64,000 nucleotides of DNA from an uncultured Paraburkholderia sp. (GCA_940747215.1 CALNWS010000016.1:1-64000); one strand, 5' to 3'; shown: positions 21,285 to 32,259, counted from the first letter of the stretch. The notes: a model not told the origin generated them from the sequence alone. Made by a program: numbers and translations.

Positions 21285-21455
21285 TCAACCTGCCGCTTTC
21301 ATGGTGGCGTTCGGGTCCATGTAGATCAACTCCCAGATGTGTCCATCGATGTCTTCGAAACCGTGCCCGTACATGAAGCCGTAGTCCTGCGGCGCACGCG
21401 GCGCGGCGCCGCCCGCCTCGATCGCCTTCGCGACCAGCGCGTCCACTTCGCCGCG
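21285..21455 (-). pseudogene. VOC-family (glyoxalase-like) protein, C-terminal fragment
   Basis: About 56 residues of the C-terminal half remain: VDALVAKAIEAGGAAPRAPQ, then YGFMYGHGFEDIDGHIWELI and MDPNATMKAAG before the stop. The metal-ligand glutamate region (GHIWEL) is present. The N-terminal half was lost where the sequence joins an SDR gene on the other strand near 21455. It ends just before the ECF sigma start, so the two formed an operon. Confidence 0.8.
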
Positions 21456-22120
21456 GCATTGGTTACGCGGGCGCTGAAGCCGGGCGCCTCCGTCGCGCTG
21501 TGGAATGTGGACGCCGAATGGCTTGCCCGCAGCCAGCGCGAACTCGGCAAGGTAACGGCGGTGACCGTCAAACTCACTCAGGAAGAAGCGGCCGTCGCGA
21601 AAGCGGTCGAACAGACGCTCGCCAACCACGGTTCGATCGACGTGCTGATCAATTGCGCGGGCATCACCGATGGCAATGGCACGATGTGGGAGCTGGAGCC
21701 GAACGTGTGGCGACGCGTAATCGACGTGAATCTGATCGGCCCGTATCTCACGTGCCGCAGATGCTCAAGCAGGGCTATGGCCGCATCGTCAATATCGCGT
21801 CTATGGCGGGCAAGGAAGGCAATCCGAATGCCTCGTACAGCGCGTCGAAAGCGGGGCTGATAGGTCTCACCAAATCGCTCGGCAAGGAACTCGCGACGAA
21901 GAACATTCTCGTCAATGCGGTGATGCCGGCAGCGGCGAAAACAGAAATCTTCGATTCGATGTCGCAACAGCATGTCGACTACATGCTGTCGAAAATCCCG
22001 ATGAACCGTTTCCTGCTGCCCGAAGAAGCCACCTCGCTAATTCTGTGGCTCTCTTCCGAAGACTGCGCATTCAGCACCGGTTCAGTGTTCGATCTGTCGG
22101 GCGGACGCGCAACCTACTGA
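21456..22120 (+). pseudogene. Short-chain dehydrogenase of the L-rhamnose cluster, 5'-truncated and frameshifted
   Basis: Starts inside the protein (ALVTRALKPGASVALWNVDA), so the nucleotide-binding start is missing. The chain continues through LINCAGITDGNGTMWELEPN, and a deletion plus shift near 21753 breaks it. Then QMLKQGYGRIVNIASMAGKE, the catalytic YSASKAG motif and the end SVFDLSGGRATY follow. Its place beside rhamnonate genes suggests the 2-keto-3-deoxy-L-rhamnonate 4-dehydrogenase step of the non-phosphorylative L-rhamnose pathway. That assignment comes from context. Confidence 0.82.
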
Positions 22121-22182
22121 GCCGCGTAACCGAGCTACGCGCTGGCATGCAGTAACGCATCGGCAGCACATAAAGCATAAAA

Positions 22183-23548
22183 ATGCTGGACATGCCGCAC
22201 ATGTCCGGTGAAGGAGACGGCATAGATCCGCGTGCGCCCGTTTCACTCGAGGCGATCAACGGCAAGGTCATGCGTCGGCTGTTGCCGTTTCTGTTGCTGG
22301 TGTAAGTGCTGGCGTTTCTGGACCGCGCCAATATCAGCTTCGCGCAGAAGACGCTGCAACACGATACCGGGCTGTCGAACGCGGCGTTCGCATTCGGCAC
22401 CGGCGTGTTCTTCGTCGGCTATGCGTTGTTCGAAGTCCCGAGCAATATCCTGCTACATCGGCTCGGCACGCGCGTGAATGTGCCGGATCATGGTGACATG
22501 GGGCCTCGTTTCAGCGGCCATGTGTTTTGCGCATACGGCTACCGTGTTCTTCTATACGCTGCGTTTTCTGCTGGGTGTCGCGGAAGCAGGCTTCTTCCCC
22601 GGCGTCATTTATTACCTCACGCACTGGTTTGCGCAGGCCGCGCGAGCGCGCGCCGTGGACGTGTTCTATTTCGGCGCGCCGCTTGCGTTCATCTTCGGCA
22701 GTCCGTTGTCGGGCTCGCTGCTTCAACTGAACGGCGCATTCAGTTTGACGGGCTGGCAATGGCTCTTTCTGGTGGAAGGCGTGCTCGCGTCGGCGGTCGG
22801 CGTGTGAGCGTTCTGGTATCTCGACAATCGTCCCGAAGACGCGAACTGACTGGATGAACAGGAAAAAGCCACGCTGCGTACTGTACTCGACGACGACGCA
22901 CGCGCCGCATCGGCACATGGTCCGCATCGCATTCTCGCGGCGCTCGTCGATCGTCGTGTGCTGCTGTCCGCTATCTACCTGCTGATCCAGATGAGCGTGT
23001 ATGGCGTGATCTTCTATCTGCCGCAACAGGTCGCGGCTTTTCTCGGCACGTCCGTCGGTTTGCGCGTGGGACTCGTCGCCGCGGTGCCATGGCTCTGCGC
23101 GCTCGCGGTGACCTGGTACGTGCCGCGCCGCGCGGATCGCACGGGCGGGTACCGGCCTTGGGCTGTCGCATTACTCGTGATCGCAGGGCTCGGCATCGCC
23201 GTCTCGGGACTCGCACATAACCCGTCGATCAGACTCATCGCGCTGTGCTGTGCGGCGAGCGGTTTTATCGCGGCGCAGCCGTTCTTCTGGACGTTTCCCA
23301 CACGTCATCTCACCGGCGCGGCCGCGGCTGGCGGCATCGCGCTCATCAATTCTTTGGCCGGCCTCGGCGGTTTCATTGCACCGAGTCTGCGGACCGCCGC
23401 GGAACACGCGTTCTCTTCGACATCCGCGGGGCTCGTCGTGTTCGGACTATCGACCTCATAGCCGCGCTCATGATCGGCAGCGCTGCTGCGCCGCGACCCC
23501 GCGCGTTCGGGCGATTCCTTCCAGCACGTATTGCATCGCGCCCGCTAG
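22183..23548 (+). pseudogene. MFS transporter (anion:cation symporter type) of the L-rhamnose cluster, many stops
   Basis: Inner-membrane symporter of the phthalate/tartrate group (about 440 codons). Recognisable parts are VLAFLDRANISFAQKTLQHD, GYALFEVPSNILLHRLGTRV, TLRFLLGVAEAGFFPGVIYY and IYLLIQMSVYGVIFYLPQQV. Lesions are TAA at 22303-22305, a shift near 22480, TGA at 22805-22807 and 22847-22849, and a shift near 23455 before the end at 23548. Position suggests uptake of L-rhamnonate or a related sugar acid. It is among the most damaged genes in the cluster. Confidence 0.88.
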
Positions 23549-23616
23549 GGCGGCACTGTCGGCTGCATGTTCGACATCAACCGACGTCCCTGACGTAACA
23601 ACACGGAGCCTCTTTC

Positions 23617-24420
23617 ATGGCCATGCCTACCATCCGGCACGTGCGTGCCTTCATCGTTCGCGGCGGCGGAGCGGACTATCACAACCAACCCGGCGGACAC
23701 TGGATCGACGATCACATCACAACGCCGATGGCGCGCTATCCCGAGTACCGCCAGAGCTGCCAGTCGTTCGGCATCAACGTGCTCGGCACGCTCGTCGTGG
23801 AGATCGAGGCGAGCGACGGCACGGTCGGCTTCGCGGTTACGATGGGCGGCGAGATCGGCGCGTTCATCGTCGAGAAACATCTCGCGCGTTTTCTCGAAGA
23901 CCAACTCGTGACCGACATCGAGAAGATGTGGGATCAGATGTACTTCTCCACGCTTTATTACGGACGCAAAGGCGTCGTGCTGAATACGATCTCAGGCGTG
24001 GATCTCGCACTGTGGGATCTGCTCGCGAAAGTGCGCAAGGAGCCGGTATATCAACTATTGGGCGGCCCCGTGCGCGACGAACTCATGTTCTATGCGACGG
24101 GCGCGCGGCCGGATCTCGCGAAGGAGATGGGTATCATCGAGCTCATCAAGATTTCCGCACTGGCCGATGTGCACAACGTGCTGGTGGTCCCGCATGGTTC
24201 GTCGGTGTACAGCTATCACTTCGTCGTCACGCGGCACAACTCGCCGTTCGCCGAGTTTCTGATGATGGCACCGAAAGCCGACGAAGTCGTGCCGATGTTC
24301 ACGCCGCTTCTGCTCGACGAACCGGTGCCCGTGAACGGACGCATGAAAGTGCCGGACACGCCGGGCTTCGGCGTGCGGCTGAATCCCGAATGCGCACTCG
24401 TGCGGCCTTATCCGCATTGA
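23617..24420 (+). pseudogene. L-rhamnonate dehydratase with a large in-frame deletion
   Basis: Enolase-superfamily enzyme that converts L-rhamnonate to 2-keto-3-deoxy-L-rhamnonate. The start [20 protein letters not shown] and the capping domain ([20 protein letters not shown]) are good matches. After [10 protein letters not shown] the sequence jumps in frame to [20 protein letters not shown], so about 125-130 residues of the central barrel are gone, including the segment that carries the metal-binding acidic residues in this superfamily. The C-terminus ending CALVRPYPH is intact. The 267-codon frame is still open, so a shortened, presumably dead protein could be made. RBS-like GGAG lies upstream. 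Confidence 0.92.
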
Positions 24421-24455
24421 ACGCAACGCGGTAACGACTCAACCTAGAGAAAGAC

Positions 24456-25238
24456 GTGCTGCTCAAGGACAAGACCGTGATCGTCACAGGCGGTTCGCGC
24501 GGGATCGGCCGCGCCATCGCAGTGGCGTGTGCAAGCGAAGGCGCGGACGTGGCGATCAATTACTGGGGCGATAACGACGCATCGTACGGACGCCGTTCCG
24601 CCGTCGAAGAAGTGGTCGGCGAAATCGAAGCATTAGGGCAGCGCGTGATCGCAATGGAAGGCAGTGTCGCGGCGCGCGAAACCGGTCAGGAACTTGTGCG
24701 CCGCACCGTCGAAGCATTCGGCAAAGTGGACGTGCTCGCGAACAATGCCGGCATCTGTCCGTTTCACGTGTTCCTCGATATGCCGCCCGAAGTGCTGGAG
24801 TCGACGGTGGCCGTGAATCTGAACGGAGCGTTTTATGTCGGGCAGGCCGCCGCGCAGCAGATGAAAGCGCAAGGCACGGGCGGTGCGATCGTCGCCACCA
24901 GTTCGATCAGCGCGCTGGTGGGCGGCGGCATGCAGACGCATTACACGCCGACGAAAGCGGGCGTGCATTCGCTGATGCAATCGTGCGCGGTGGCGTTAAG
25001 ACCTTACGGCATTCGCTGCAACTCGGTGATGCCGGGCACCATCGCAACGGATCTGAACGCCGAAGATCTCGCCGACGAAGCGAAGAAAGCGTATTTCGAA
25101 AAACGCATTCCGCTCGGCAGATTGGGCCGTCCCGAAGACGTCGCCGAATGCGTGGTATTTCTAGCGTCGGACCGCGCGTGCTATGTGACGGACGCGGCGT
25201 TGCTGGTGGACGGCGGCCTCTTAGTGAATCTGCAATGA
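24456..25238 (+). CDS. L-rhamnose 1-dehydrogenase-like short-chain dehydrogenase
   Basis: Intact 260-residue SDR. Visible are the nucleotide-binding loop TGGSRGIG (residues 11-18), NNAG (96-99), the catalytic serine region ATSSIS (147-152) and YTPTK with Tyr163 and Lys167, followed by the C-terminal VTDAALLVDGGLLVNLQ. Proteins of this type oxidise L-rhamnose to L-rhamnono-1,4-lactone, the first step of the non-phosphorylative pathway, and every other step of that pathway is encoded nearby as a pseudogene. The start is GTG at 24456, 35 bases after the dehydratase stop codon. It is the only undamaged gene of the cluster, so it may serve another substrate or simply not yet have been hit. Confidence 0.85.
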   Translation: MLLKDKTVIVTGGSRGIGRAIAVACASEGADVAINYWGDNDASYGRRSAVEEVVGEIEALGQRVIAMEGSVAARETGQELVRRTVEAFGKVDVLANNAGICPFHVFLDMPPEVLESTVAVNLNGAFYVGQAAAQQMKAQGTGGAIVATSSISALVGGGMQTHYTPTKAGVHSLMQSCAVALRPYGIRCNSVMPGTIATDLNAEDLADEAKKAYFEKRIPLGRLGRPEDVAECVVFLASDRACYVTDAALLVDGGLLVNLQ

Positions 25239-25283
25239 CGTAATGACGCTATGACCATGCCGCGCCAGAACACGATGCCGTCT

Positions 25284-26240
25284 TCAATCCACCTGAGCGG
25301 ACGCCGCCACCGGTTGTGCGGCAGCCGTAACGTCGCTTTCTTCGCGAGTGAGCGTGCGCGAGAAATGGCGCAGCAGGTCGATGAAACGCAACGCGGGTTC
25401 GGCGAGCGGTTCGCCTTTACGCGTGAGAATGCCGAAGCCCGCGAGGCTCTTGCCGATTTCGAGCGGCAACGCGACGAGCAGCTTGCCGCGCAAATGATCG
25501 CGTACGACGGATTCGGGCAACATCGCGACGGCGTCGTAATTCTCGAGCAGTTGCAGCGTAGCGAAGATCGACGCGCACTCGGTGAGATTCACCGGCGTAG
25601 CGAGCCCTGCGCGCGCGAGCTCTTCTTCGAACAGTACGCGCGCGGGACTGGTGACGGGCTGCGCGATCCACGGCCAGTCCATCAGTTCGCGCAGCGTAAT
25701 GCTGCGGCTGTTGCGCAAGCGGTTCAAAGCTGAAGTCGTTGTGTTCGAGCGGACTCGTCAGGCGTCCGAGTGCGAAATCGATTTCGCGGGGATGCAACAA
25801 CTGCACGACCTGGTCGCTCGTTTCGCCGAGAATGTGCACGTTCAGAAGCGGGCTTTCGGTTTTCAGAGCGGTCACCGACATCGCGAGCAGATCGGGCGCG
25901 GTACCCATGATCGCGCCGACAGTGAGCTGTCCGTGACCGCCACGGCGTTTCACGTCGAGTTCTTCGGAAAAGCGCGTGAGTTCGGCGAGCGCGCGCCGCG
26001 CATAAGCGAGTGTGACGACGCCGAGCGGCGTGGGCGTCATGCCGCGCGCGTTGCGCTCGAACAGCAGAAAGCCGAACGCTTCTTCGATATCGCCGAGCAT
26101 GCGGCTCGCGCTTGGCTGGGCAACGTTGACGGCTTCGGCGGCCTAGTGCAGGTGCGTGCGTCGTCGAGTGCGACGAGCAGCGCGAGATGCTTGAACTTGA
26201 GCCTATTGACGAATGCGACGGTGGCTGAGGGTTGGCTCAT
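25284..26240 (-). pseudogene. LysR-family regulator (GbpR/aromatics type), broken
   Basis: Begins MSQPSATVAFVNRLKFKHLA and LLVALDDART, followed by a TAG at 26143-26145 before AAEAVNVAQPSASRMLGDIE, so the recognition helix is interrupted. The effector domain continues (LLAMSVTALKTESPLLNVHI, REIDFALGRLTSPLEHNDFS) and breaks near 25730. The remainder (LRELMDWPWIAQPVTSPARV, NYDAVAMLPESVVRDHLRGK) runs to 25284 in another frame. Its place between rhamnose genes makes it a likely regulator of the cluster. Confidence 0.87.
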
Positions 26241-26379
26241 GGTTCCGGTGCGATTCGGGTTGTGGACCGCCCAATCCATAGAACGGGTTGAGATGCTATC
26301 GACGCAGGAATTATAGTCGTATCAGACGCGCCCACGTTTGCGTGGGAAAGCGCCCCAATACGACGGGAGACAGGCCGTA

Positions 26380-26570
26380 ATGGAGACAATTGCTTCCGGA
26401 TGGTGCTCTCAACCCCGGCATGCGCGAAGAATACGAACGACGTCATGCGCAAATGGTGGGATTACATGGCGGACATCATGCAGACCGCACTGGATCATAC
26501 GCCGACCCAGTTCGCGCTCGAACCGGTGTTTCATCTGAACTTGCTCAACCGGTCGGCTCATCATGACTGA
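26380..26570 (+). pseudogene. rhaM: L-rhamnose mutarotase, severe remnant
   Basis: The start METIAFRMVLNPGMREEYER can be reconstructed only by changing frame twice in the first 60 bases; after RRHAQM the centre of the gene is missing, and the C-terminus resumes as VMRKWWDYMADIMQTALDHT and PTQFALEPVFHL. These are the hallmarks of RhaM, which interconverts the anomers of L-rhamnose. About 60 of roughly 104-110 codons remain. Short as it is, its position within the cluster supports the call. Confidence 0.75.
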
Positions 26571-26606
26571 ATTCAAATCGGGCTTCACTGAAGGAAGACA
26601 TGTCGC

Positions 26607-27497
26607 ATGCAGGTTGTCGATTCACATATTCACCTGTGGGATCTGAAAGCGCTTCGTTACCCGTGGCTTGAAAACCCCGGCGTGTCGTTCGTGGGCAATG
26701 CACGCGATCTGAAACACGACGATCTGCTCGGTGAAGCAGGCAATATCGACGTGCTGAAAGTGGTGCACGTCGAGGTGAATCACGATCCCGCGAATCCGGT
26801 TGAGGAAACGCGCTGGCTGCAATCCATCGCGGACGCAAACTCAAAATCCACGGCAGATTCCAGCGCGCGCGGCATGCCGAACGCCATCGTCGCCGCCGTG
26901 GATCTTTCCGCCGACAACGCGCCCGCCTTGCTGGAATAGCATGCGTCGTTCGCGAATACGCGCGGCATCCGGCAGATTCTGAACGTGCACGAAAACAAGC
27001 TGTACGATCACGTGGGCCGCCACTTCATGCGCGAGCTGCAATGGCGCGAGCATTTCGGTTTATTGCGCCGTTACGACATGTCTTTCGATCTGCAACTGTA
27101 TCCGTCGCAGATGGAAGAAGCGGTGGCGCTCGCGCGAGCGCACGGCGACACGCAGCTGATCGTCAATCATGCGGGCATGTTCGTGGAGCGCGATAGCGTG
27201 GCCGGTTATCGCGCGTGGCGCGAAGGCATGTGGCTGCTCGCGAGCTGCCCGAATATCGCGGTGAAGATCAGCGGCTTTGCGATGTTCGATCATCGCTGGA
27301 CGGTGGAAAGCCTGCGGCCCTACGTGCTCGAAACGATCGATACGTTAGGCGTGGATCGCGCGATGTTCGCGTCGAACTTTCCGGTGGATCGTCTGTTCAG
27401 TTCGTACGCCGATTTGTGGCAGATCGTGAACGTTGCGAGCGACACGGAGAAAGACGCGCTGTTTCGCGGCAATGCAGAGCGTTTTTATCGCATCTGA
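26607..27497 (+). pseudogene. L-rhamnono-1,4-lactonase (amidohydrolase family), single amber
   Basis: A 296-codon frame, complete except for a TAG at 26937-26939 between APALLE and HASFANTRGIRQIL, almost certainly a former CAG (Gln). Metal-binding and family motifs are in place: VDSHIHLWDLKALRYPW at the N-terminus, TQLIVNHAGM in the middle and MFASNFPVDRLF near the C-terminus. The enzyme would hydrolyse the lactone made by the adjacent L-rhamnose dehydrogenase. No frameshift is visible, so the gene either died very recently or is rescued by read-through. Confidence 0.9.
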
Positions 27498-27507
27498 AGC
27501 AGCGGAC

Positions 27508-28943
27508 GTGAATGAAGAAAGAAAGAGACAGGTAGTGCAGAAATCCACTTCTGCCGTGCCGAGGCTCGAACTGCGGCACGCGAGCAAATCATTCGACCGG
27601 GTACGCGCGCTTGCCGACGGCGACCTCACGCTGTGGCCGGGCGAAGTGCACGCGTTGCTCGGCGAAAACGGCGCGGGCAAATCCACGCTCGTCAAGATTC
27701 TGGCGGGCGTGCATCAACCGGACGGCGGCGAGCTGCTCGTGAACAGCGAGACACGCCGTTTGCGACGCCGGCCGAGGCGCGCGATGCGGGACTCGCGGTG
27801 ATTTATCAGGAACCCACACTGTTATTCGATCTGTCGATTGCGGAGAACATCTTCATGGGACGTCAGCCGGTGGATCGCATCGGCCGCATCCAGTACGATG
27901 CGATGCGCCGCGAAGTGGACGGGCTGCTCGCATCGCTCGGCGTGGATCTGCGCGCGGATCAACTGGTGCGGGCCTCTCGATTGCCGACCAGCAGGTGATC
28001 AAAATTGCGAAGGCGCTGTCGCTCAATACCAACGTGCTGATAATGGACGAACCCACGGTCGCGTTGTCGCTGCCGGAAGTGGAGCGGCTCTTCGCGATCG
28101 TGCGCAAACTGCGTGAGCGCGACGGCGCGAAGGTTTTCGACGGGCTCACGTCAGATCTGACCACGGAAGCGATCGTCGCGAAGATGGTGGGACGGGACCT
28201 CGAGACGTTCTATCCGAAAGCGGACCGGCCGCCTGGCGAAGTGCGTCTGTCGGTACGCGGGTTGACGCGCATCGGCGTATTCAAGGATATTTCATTCGAC
28301 GTGCGCGCGGGCGAGATCGTCGCGCTCGCGGGGCTTGTCGGGGCGGGGCGCAGCGAAGTGGCGCACGCGATTTTCGGCATCGATCCTCTGGATTCCGGCG
28401 AGATCACGATTGCGGGCAAGCGTCTGACTGCAGGTAATCCGGCCGCAGCCGTGCGCGCAGGCCTCGCGCTCATGCCTGAAGATCGTCGTCAGCAGGAGCT
28501 CGCACTGGAGTTGATCATTGCGCGCAATGCCTCGATGACGGTGCTCGGACGCCTCGTTCGACACGGCCTCATTTCCACGCGCAGCGAGACGCAACTCGCG
28601 AATCAGTGGGGCACGCGTTTGCGTCTGAAAGCGGGCGATCCGAATGCGCCGGTCAGCACGCTGTCGGGCGGCAATCAGCAAAAAGTGGTGCTCGGCAAAT
28701 GGCTCGCAACCGGGCCGAAGGTGCTGATCATCGACGAACCCACACGCGGCATCGACGTCGACGCAAAATCCGAAGTGTATGGCGCGCTCGCTGAACTCGG
28801 CGCGACGGCATGGACGTGCTGATGATTTCCAGCGGCACGAAGGACGTATCAGCGACGACATCGCGCACGCCGAGACCGACGAAGAGCGCATCATGGGTGC
28901 CGCGCTCGGCCAACCTGTTCCACCTTTGGGGCACGCCGCATGA
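27508..28943 (+). pseudogene. rhaT: Rhamnose ABC transporter ATP-binding protein (RhaT type), multiply frameshifted
   Basis: Double-domain sugar ATPase of the RbsA/RhaT group (about 500 codons). First domain: P-loop [29 protein letters not shown] and Walker [13 protein letters not shown]. Shifts occur near 27765 and 27975, and the switch-histidine segment before [13 protein letters not shown] is deleted near 28135. Second domain: [33 protein letters not shown] and [14 protein letters not shown] shift near 28805 and a small loss near 28830 precede the correct C-terminus ([14 protein letters not shown]). It overlaps the next gene by ATGA at 28940. Confidence 0.9.
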
Positions 28944-29999
28944 TGCGTCATTCGTCCACTCATCTCGCGCCGGTTCCGCCCGCCATGCCAAAGCGTTCCG
29001 GCAGTTCGCCCGGCGGCTTCGTCGCGAGCATCGCAAAGAGCCGCGAGACGACGCTCTTCGTCGTGCTCGTTCTGCTGATCGTGGGGACAGGTCTCGCGAA
29101 ACCGCAGTTCCTGAATCTGCAGAATCTGCGGGACGTGCTGCTCAACGTGTCGATCATCAGTCTGTTGACGGCCGGCATGACGGTCGTGATCCTGATGCGT
29201 CACATCGATCTCTCGGTAGGATCGAAAATTGGGATTAGCGCGTACGCGGTCGGCAGTCTTTACGTCGCGTTCCACATATGCCGGTGATCGTCGCGCTTCT
29301 CGCGGGGCTTGCAATCGGCCTCGTGGCGGGCGGCATCAACGCAGTGCTGGTCGCCGTTGGCCGCATGCCTTCGCTGGTGGCGACGCTTTCGACGCTATAC
29401 ATTTTTCGCGGTGCGGATTACGCGTTGGTTCACGGCGGACAGATCAACACAACGAGTCTGCCCGATGCATTCTCGCGCCTCGCTACCGGTACGCTGCTCG
29501 GCATTCCGACACTCGCGCTGATCGCGATTGTCGTGCTCGCCGGTCTCGCGCGGTTTATCTGAAGCAGTTTCGCGACGGACGCGAGCATTACGCGATCGGT
29601 TCGAATCCCGAAGCGGCGCGGCTCGCTGGCGTCAATGTGGAAAAGCGCGTGATGTCAGGCTTTCTGCTCTCCGGTGCGATTACGGGTTTCGCAGGCGCAT
29701 TGTGGCTCGCGCGTTTCGGCACGGTGGACGCGAGCACGGCGAAAGGCATCGAATTGCAGGTCGTGGCCGCGGCGGTGGTGGGGAGTGTCGCGATCACCGG
29801 CGGCGTGGGCACGATTTTTGGCACCACGCTCGGCGCGCTCGTGTTCGGCGTGGTCAGCATTGCGCTCGTCGTGCTGCACGTGTCGCCGTTCTGGGAACAG
29901 GCTATCGAAGGCGCGCTGATCGTCGCCGCCATTACAGCGGACACACTTCTGGCCCGCTGCGTCGTCAAACGCATGATGAGGAAACGCGATCATGGCTAA
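28940..29999 (+). pseudogene. rhaP: Rhamnose ABC transporter permease (RhaP type), two frameshifts
   Basis: Inner-membrane permease with TLFVVLVLLIVGTGLAKPQF, VILMRHIDLSVGSKIGISAY, PSLVATLSTLYIFRGADYAL and the conserved loop YAIGSNPEAARLAGVNVEKR. Frame breaks lie near 29277 (after GSLYVAF) and 29556 (before VYLKQFRDGREHY). The C-terminus reaches TAA at 29999 and overlaps the start of the next permease by 8 bases, the tight spacing of the original operon. Confidence 0.9.
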
Positions 30000-31004
30000 A
30001 CCCGATTCCGCGCTGCTCACGCGCAAACGCGAAACGCCGCTGCAGTGGGAAGTGCTGCTCGTGATCGTGCTGATTCTTTCGCTCGTGCTCGGGCGCGTGC
30101 TGTCGCCCGTGTTTCTCACCGGCGCAAACATCAGCAACGTACTGGCCGATCTCATCGAAATCGCGTTGATGGCGTTGCCGATGACGCTCATCATCGTCGC
30201 CGCTGAAATCGATCTGTCGGTGGCGTCCGTGCTCGGCGCGTCGAGTACGTTGATGGGCGTGCTGTGGCGCATGGGCTTGCCGATGCCGCTCGTGATCGTC
30301 ATCGTGCTGATTGCCGGCGCGTTGGCGGGGTTTCTGAACGGCCTCGTGATCGTGAATCACTGCCTTCACCCGCCGTCACGATCGGCACACTGGCGCTATT
30401 TCGCGGCCTGGCGTACGTGTTGCTCGGCGACCAGGCCGTAGCGGATTTCCCGCCGGCGTACACGGCGTTCGGCATGGACACGCTCGGTTCGACGTTCATT
30501 CCGCTGCCTTTTGCGATCGTGATCGCCGGCGCGATCGTTTTTACCGTGCTGTTGCAGTCCACGGCGTTCGGACGCAGCCTCTACGCGATCGGCGCGAATC
30601 CGACCGCGGCCGCTTTCTCCGGCATTGAAGTGGCGAAGATTCGGCTGCGCCTCTTCGTTCTTTCCGGCGCAATGAGCGCGCTCGCCGGCGTGGTCTACAC
30701 GTTGCGCTTCACGAGCGCGCGCGGCGACAATGGTGAAGGCTTCGAGTTGTCGGTGATCGCGGCGGTGCTGTTCGGCGGCGTAAGCATTTTCGGCGGACGC
30801 GGTTCGATGATCGGCGTACTGCTTTCGCTGCTGATCATCGGCGTGCTGAAGAACGCGTTCACGCTCGACGACGTATCGAGCGAAACGCTCACTATCGTCA
30901 CCGGCGTGCTGTTGCTCGCGTCCGTGCTGATTCCGAATCTGGTGGCGCGCTGGCGGGCCGCGCGCGACCGGCGTTTCATCGCGAAGTCGGCCACCGCGCC
31001 GTGA
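29992..31004 (+). pseudogene. rhaQ: Rhamnose ABC transporter permease (RhaQ type), one frameshift
   Basis: Second permease of the importer: LLVIVLILSLVLGRVLSPVF, IIVAAEIDLSVASVLGASST and, after a single break near 30358, SPAVTIGTLALFRGLAYVLL, YAIGANPTAAAFSGIEVAKI and LSLLIIGVLKNAFTLDDVSS. Only one lesion was found, a small deletion or shift after NGLVIVN. RhaP and RhaQ would form the heterodimeric channel fed by RhaS. Confidence 0.9.
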
Positions 31005-31094
31005 CGCGAAAGCGGTAACTGTGTCTGCAAAGCGAAATACCAACGACTGATAACCTAGACGCTACCGCGTCCAACAACAAGCAGGAGACACTTC

Positions 31095-32053
31095 ATGTTG
31101 AAACCTCTACGTCATACCGGTGCGGCTGCGCTTTGCGTGGCGCTCGTCGCGATCAGTTGCGCGGCATCCGCCGCGGGCCTGAAAAGCGGGCTGAAGATTG
31201 CGTTCGTGCCGAAGCAGATCAACAATCCCTATGAAGGGATCGCCGACGACGACGGCATGGCTGCGATCAAGGAACTCGGCGGCGTGGGCAAGGTAGTGGG
31301 GCCGTCGGACGCGGGCGCATCGTCGCAGGTGCAGTACATCAATACGCTGATCACGCAGCGGCAGGACGCGATCGTGATTGCCGCAAGGCATCAAGGTCGT
31401 GACGTTCGATTCGGACACGGCGCCTGAAGGCCGGCAACTCTTCGTAAATCAAGCGAACGCGGAAGGCATCGGCCGCGGCCAGATTCAGTGTCGAAACTGA
31501 TGGGCGGCGAGGGCGAATTCGCGGTGCTGTCGGCGACGCCCAATGCGACCAATCAGAACACGTGGATCAAATGGATGCAGGAGGAACTGAAAAACCCCGA
31601 GTACTCGAAGATCAAACTCGTGAAGATCGCTTACGGTAACGACGACGATCAGAAGTCGTTCACCGGAACACAAGGCCTGTTGCAGGCGTATCCGAACCTC
31701 ATCAAGGCGATCGCCTCGCCGACAACCGTGGGTATCGCGGCGGCGGCGCGCTACATTTCGTCGTCATCGAGCAAGGGCAAGGTGGCGGTGACGGGACTCG
31801 GCACGCCGACCAGATGTGCACGTTCATGAAGAACGGCACCGTGAAAGCGTTCCAGCTGTGGGATCCGAATCAGCTCGGTTATCTCCCCGCTTATGCGGCA
31901 GAGGCGCTTTCTTCGGGCACGATTACGGGCAAGGAAAGCGAATCGTTCGACGCGGGCAAGCTCGGCAAACGCACGATCGGACCGAAAGGCGAAATCATTC
32001 TCGGACCGCCGACCACGTTCGATTCGAGCAATATCGATAATTTTAATTTTTGA
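31095..32053 (+). pseudogene. rhaS: Rhamnose ABC transporter periplasmic binding protein (RhaS type), frameshifted
   Basis: Signal peptide about residues 1-26 (ISCAASAAGLKSG), then KIAFVPKQINNPYEGIADDD and DAGASSQVQYINTLITQRQD. Frames change near 31385 and 31480, where residues are also missing, and near 31805. The latter part (WIKWMQEELKNPEYSKIKLV, AFQLWDPNQLGYLPAYAAEA) ends DSSNIDNFNF at 32053. It would bind L-rhamnose in the periplasm. It is the last gene of the cluster and is followed by a strong terminator at 32091. Confidence 0.9.
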
Positions 32054-32090
32054 TTGGGTTAAGGACGCGAAGAGCATTCGCGAACATGGA

Positions 32091-32115
32091 ACGCCTCTTC
32101 GGAGGCGTTTTTTTG
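32091..32115 (+). terminator. Rho-independent terminator after the rhamnose cluster
   Basis: ACGCCTC and GAGGCGT pair perfectly around a TTCG tetraloop and are followed by a run of seven T residues, about 40 bases after the RhaS stop codon. It would end the whole rhamnose transcript. Confidence 0.93.
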
Positions 32116-32259
32116 GGCGCTTTCACGCGCATGATGTCGAACTGCTAGCAGGGACGTGGGTTCGTCAACGCCGTTACGAAGCCATTAAGGCCAGGTTTCA
32201 GACGTTTGGGGCACAATGTGCCTGCATTTATGCTGGAACTTCCTTGAATTCAACAACCT

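Noticed and set aside
29598..29608. GGTTCGAATCC, a tRNA T-arm-like string
   Set aside because: It lies inside the RhaP-type permease coding sequence (AIGSNPEA) and no acceptor or anticodon arms can be folded around it.
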